A DNA stretch of 64,000 nt from Actinomycetota bacterium (GTDB lineage: Bacteria; Actinomycetota; Acidimicrobiia; Acidimicrobiales; Ilumatobacteraceae): positions 1 to 64,000 of the forward strand of contig SXUP01000048.1 of NCBI GenBank assembly GCA_005790505.1, given 5' to 3'. The translations under genes were made by a program, and so were the position numbers. The notes beneath the pieces were generated by a model, which saw only the letters and a program-made list of their open reading frames with translations, had not been told where the DNA came from and searched no databases. This document shows, in pieces, positions 61,014-64,000 of this stretch (its first letter is position 1; every line of letters starts with the position of its first letter).

Positions 61014-63077
61014 GTGCTCCCGATTGGGGTTTTTGAAGCCGACACGGATTGTCGTGTGCTGTGGGCCAATGACGGCTATCGAACCCTCGTATTGGGCGGT
61101 GCCGCAATTGTTGCTGGCACTGCCCCATGGGTAAATGCCCTGCCTCAAGAACGCACTGATTGCGAACAGCAGTGGCGCGCCCACAAGGAAACTGGTGCAC
61201 CTTTTTCAGTGCAATTTCGCATCGGCACTCCTGCTGGAGAAACAGTTTGGGTGCAGGTCTCGGCCGAGTCAAATATTTCTCATGGCGTAACTAAGTATTT
61301 TGGTACCGCAATTGATTGCACATCGGCCATGCAACAAAGTGCACTTTCTCATCAACTCGTAAGTTTGCTTGATGCGTCAGGTGAAGCAGTACTCATTTTT
61401 GATCGTGCCGGAAACTTGCAATTTGCAAATGAAGTCGCCACGACAATGATTGGTGTCACCGAATCTTCGTTGACCAACACCGATGTTGCTGCTCGCACAT
61501 TTATGCAAGCAATAAGAGATCAACTGCCACGGGAATTACTTGAACAATATGACCCAACATCACCGATAAATAAATGGCATGGTGAGATTGGCTTCCGTTC
61601 CCCTGATGGGCTGCCACGCACGCTGTCCGTTGTTGTTCAGGTCACTCGCGACCGTGACGGTTCAGTGCACCATTGGTCGGTAATTGCAAGTGACATCACA
61701 GAGGCTCGCCAACTGCAGACGGAGTTGACTCGTCAGGCGACACATGATGCCCTAACGTCGTTACCCAACAGGGTGTTGATTCTCCGAAAGATTGCGGAGG
61801 CGATTGAGCGAAGTCGCACGACAAAAAATACCGTGGCAGTTTTATTCATTGATATTGACAAACTAAAACACGTCAACGACACGATCGGCCACGCAGTCGG
61901 AGATCAATTTATTGTCACTATTGCGCAACGGCTAGTCACAGCAACCCGTCCAAGTGACGTTGTTGCTCGCATCGGTGGTGATGAGTTTGTAGTGCTCTGC
62001 GAAGGTCTGCTTGATGAACATGTCTCAATGGAAGTTGCTGACCGAATCCGTCTGTCAATTACTGGTCCACTCATTTTGCAAGGCATTGAAATTGATTCAG
62101 GCGCAAGTGTGGGAGTTGCCTTAGTTTCGCAAGAAATGCTGCGAACTGAATCCTCTGTTGATGCCGCTGTCACATTGCTACGTTGCGCTGACACCGCCAT
62201 GTATCGGGCGAAACAACGGGGACGTGGTAGATGTGAGTTGTATAACAATGAAATGCACAGTGCTGCTCGCGAACGCTTGGTTCTCTCTGGACAACTTGAG
62301 CAAGCACTTGCCGCTCGTCAATTCAGCCTTGTTTACCAGCCACTAATCTCGGCACACACCAATCGCACCGTCGCAATTGAAGCACTTTTGCGCTGGAACC
62401 ACCCAGAACGAGGTGAACTATCTCCCGCGACATTTTTAGAACTAGCAGAAGAATCCGGCCTAATAAATCCCATCGGAGACTGGGTCCTTGGCGCGGCATC
62501 TACAGCAATACGGGGCTGGATAGATTCAGGGCTCCTTGATCGGCATACCGCCCTCCATGTAAATGTCTCACGTCGCCAGTTAGCCGATACGACTTTTGTT
62601 GACCGTGTCAGCACAATTCTTTCTCAAACAAGTCTCGACGCTCATCAACTCGTACTAGAGACATCAGAGTCAACTCTGATTGACAACAATCCGACGATTC
62701 TTCGTACTGTCACTACGCTCAAACGACAAGGCGTGCGTATCGCCGTTGATGATTTTGGTACTGGCTACTCGTCATTGTCTTCCTTGAGAACTTTCCCAGC
62801 GGATCAACTCAAACTAGATGGCACCCTAGTTCGTGATGTTGGGCGCACGGACGGTGGAGACGATCCCATTGTTCGCTCATTGATTCAGTTGGCTCATTCT
62901 TTAAATCTCACGGTGATTGCAGAATGGGTCAGTACATCAGATCAAGTCGATCGCCTGCGCATTTTGGGATGCGATTTTTTACAAGGTCATCATATTTCTG
63001 CACCACTTACCGAAAAAGCAATGCGTGAAAATTATTTGGGAACCGGCGCGGGTGCTGGCCCGGTACCGGCAAAGTAG
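61014..63077 (+). CDS. PAS-PAS-GGDEF-EAL cyclic-di-GMP signalling protein
   Basis: The 687-residue cytoplasmic protein has two PAS domains (about 1-105 and 115-230), then GGDEF with intact RIGGDEF near 319-325 and a canonical RxxD inhibitory site five residues before it (RPSD). An EAL domain follows from about 420 with IEALLRW, DDFGTGYSSL and the expected acidic residues. Both synthesis and hydrolysis of c-di-GMP are therefore possible. GTG 61014 is the only start codon before the first PAS; an in-frame stop lies about 14 codons upstream. The 3' end overlaps the LCP gene by 46 bp. Confidence 0.9.
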   Translation: MLPIGVFEADTDCRVLWANDGYRTLVLGGAAIVAGTAPWVNALPQERTDCEQQWRAHKETGAPFSVQFRIGTPAGETVWVQVSAESNISHGVTKYFGTAIDCTSAMQQSALSHQLVSLLDASGEAVLIFDRAGNLQFANEVATTMIGVTESSLTNTDVAARTFMQAIRDQLPRELLEQYDPTSPINKWHGEIGFRSPDGLPRTLSVVVQVTRDRDGSVHHWSVIASDITEARQLQTELTRQATHDALTSLPNRVLILRKIAEAIERSRTTKNTVAVLFIDIDKLKHVNDTIGHAVGDQFIVTIAQRLVTATRPSDVVARIGGDEFVVLCEGLLDEHVSMEVADRIRLSITGPLILQGIEIDSGASVGVALVSQEMLRTESSVDAAVTLLRCADTAMYRAKQRGRGRCELYNNEMHSAARERLVLSGQLEQALAARQFSLVYQPLISAHTNRTVAIEALLRWNHPERGELSPATFLELAEESGLINPIGDWVLGAASTAIRGWIDSGLLDRHTALHVNVSRRQLADTTFVDRVSTILSQTSLDAHQLVLETSESTLIDNNPTILRTVTTLKRQGVRIAVDDFGTGYSSLSSLRTFPADQLKLDGTLVRDVGRTDGGDDPIVRSLIQLAHSLNLTVIAEWVSTSDQVDRLRILGCDFLQGHHISAPLTEKAMRENYLGTGAGAGPVPAK

Positions 63078-64000
63078 GCCAATACATCATTGGATTTGGT
63101 GCTCAAACGCAGCACCTCTGCTTCACCAATAATGTCATTGACCACTGTCAATGAATACGAAGCGGTACCAACATCAGCCGCAGGCCGCAATTTACGAGCC
63201 ATGTCAACCAACTTGAGTCCTGGATCTACCGTAAGAGCATTTGCAAATGATGCCATCACATCGTGAGCGGTCATCGGATTGCTGGCAACATGTTTTACCG
63301 AGGCTTTGAGTAATGCGGTGACGAAATCTCGCTGGCGAGTTGACCTTCCGATGTCTGACGTGCCGTCCATTTGCCAGACGCCATCTATTTTGGACTGATA
63401 AAAGCGACTGCGCACAAATGCCAGAGCTTGGGTGCCTGCTAATTGGCTACAGCCTCGCCGGCGGATGTAAAGCCCAGTGCGCCTATCTCGAGCGGGACGT
63501 TTGACACAAATCTCAATACCTCCAATGCCATCAATGATTTCCTTGAAACCCTGGAAATCCACTTCGAGATAGTGATGAATCGGAATATTCAATGCCCGCT
63601 GCACAGTGCGTGTCAACACCTCTGGGCCCTCTTGGTATGCGGTGTTTAGACGATTGGATCTGTCACTGTCCCCAATTTTTACCCACAAGTCACGCGGAAC
63701 CGACAACAGAGCAACACCCTTGGTCGTGGCGTCATATCGCAAGATCATCATCGTGTCTGATCGCTGTCCGCCCGTGACCTCGGTAGAGCCAATATTTTTA
63801 TAATCCGAATCAGTTGGATCAGTGGTTGAGCGCGTATCGGAACCCACGAGTAAATAATTTTCCAAACCAACTGTTGGAACCGACAGCACAGCCGCAACTG
63901 ATGGCACACGTTTCACCGCATCAAATTGTGTTCCGGTCGCACGCACAATGCCCAATGCTCCAGCCAACGAAATTACAACTGCAACGACTCCAATCAGAAC
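63032..64000 (-). CDS. LytR-CpsA-Psr (LCP) family cell-wall ligase, 5' end outside the window
   Basis: The frame is open to the window edge, so the N-terminus is missing; the visible start is a membrane helix (VVAVVISLAGALGIV). The LCP domain has LLVGSDTR, RSDTMMILR and SVPRDLWVKI, the arginine and aspartate residues that bind polyprenyl diphosphate and metal. It attaches glycopolymers to peptidoglycan or arabinogalactan-like walls. It ends in a proline/alanine-rich tail encoded opposite the end of the GGDEF-EAL gene. Confidence 0.88.
   Translation of the reverse strand, partial: VLIGVVAVVISLAGALGIVRATGTQFDAVKRVPSVAAVLSVPTVGLENYLLVGSDTRSTTDPTDSDYKNIGSTEVTGGQRSDTMMILRYDATTKGVALLSVPRDLWVKIGDSDRSNRLNTAYQEGPEVLTRTVQRALNIPIHHYLEVDFQGFKEIIDGIGGIEICVKRPARDRRTGLYIRRRGCSQLAGTQALAFVRSRFYQSKIDGVWQMDGTSDIGRSTRQRDFVTALLKASVKHVASNPMTAHDVMASFANALTVDPGLKLVDMARKLRPAADVGTASYSLTVVNDIIGEAEVLRLSTKSNDVLAYFAGTGPAPAPVPK

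Noticed and set aside
1-64000. CRISPR arrays, tRNA/rRNA genes, insertion sequences, prophage or a defence island
   Set aside because: I saw no regularly spaced repeats, tRNA-like cloverleaf regions, transposase, integrase, or restriction or toxin genes; all gaps are short and gene content is housekeeping and catabolic.

Overview
The window looks like a chromosomal segment of a free-living, high-coding-density actinobacterium, most likely of the class Acidimicrobiia (Ilumatobacter / freshwater acIV type). I infer this from gene content, not from a marker gene. The evidence is a fused E2-E1 2-oxoglutarate dehydrogenase (Kgd type), GTP-dependent PEPCK, mycothiol-type enzymes (a Mca homologue, an MshB-like PIG-L deacetylase, an MDMPI-fold protein), two F420-type LLM oxidoreductases, many acyl-CoA enzymes, a cytochrome P450, and pervasive leaderless starts. 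Base composition is near 50 percent GC. Genes often overlap by 1-8 nt within operons and by 3-46 nt at convergent 3' ends. I saw no rRNA, tRNA, CRISPR array, insertion sequence, prophage or integrase, and no gene-free stretch longer than about 150 bp.

Layout. 1-2.8 kb: recG (partial) and fakA-like on the minus strand, divergent from rpmB and a small cold-shock-like gene. 2.8-10.1 kb: pckG, then a minus block (small membrane protein, histidine phosphatase, PIG-L deacetylase, alpha-methylacyl-CoA racemase, hydrolase), galK and a PH/SHOCT membrane protein. 10.2-19 kb: UvrD2-like helicase, hotdog thioesterase, exonuclease III, a NYN ribonuclease-S1 fusion with a lysine-rich repeat tail, a HAD phosphatase with an in-frame repeat, and kgd. 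19-25.9 kb: a cupredoxin lipoprotein facing a PuuD-like membrane protein, ettA, a small membrane protein, cysQ, a CaiB/BaiF CoA-transferase and an AarF/UbiB kinase. 25.9-29.4 kb: sulfate assimilation (cysD, fused cysNC, convergent cysH with a palindrome in its promoter). 29.5-38.1 kb: hydratase 2, SDR dehydrogenase, geranylgeranyl-reductase-like flavoprotein, nitronate monooxygenase, MFS exporter, serine beta-lactamase-like esterase, LLM oxidoreductase and alpha/beta hydrolase. 38.1-42.1 kb: an S51/cyanophycinase-like protein fused to a cysteinyl-tRNA-synthetase-type C-terminal domain, then a metal ABC transporter operon. 42.2-50.9 kb: a lipid- or steroid-like catabolic island (P450, acyl-CoA dehydrogenase, acyl-CoA ligase, SDRs, hydrolase, PAP2 phosphatase, CrtC/AttH-like protein). 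50.9-64 kb: a 1022-residue secreted RCC1 propeller/FN3 protein, MDMPI-like and LLM genes, nudC, thiolase, nuclease lipoprotein, ChbG-like deacetylase, SCP2-like gene, mca, PEBP lipoprotein, a PAS-GGDEF-EAL protein and a partial LCP ligase.

How the genes work together. The dominant theme is aerobic heterotrophy on fatty, branched-chain and possibly steroid or isoprenoid acids. Ligase, dehydrogenase, hydratase 2, 3-hydroxyacyl-CoA dehydrogenase, thiolase, racemase and SCP2 functions all occur, though scattered. These would feed the TCA cycle (kgd) and gluconeogenesis (pckG). Sulfate activation and reduction supply cysteine, in line with a mycothiol-type thiol economy. Transcription starts are often placed so that a TANNNT -10 hexamer lies 7-12 nt before the start codon, which suggests widespread leaderless mRNAs.
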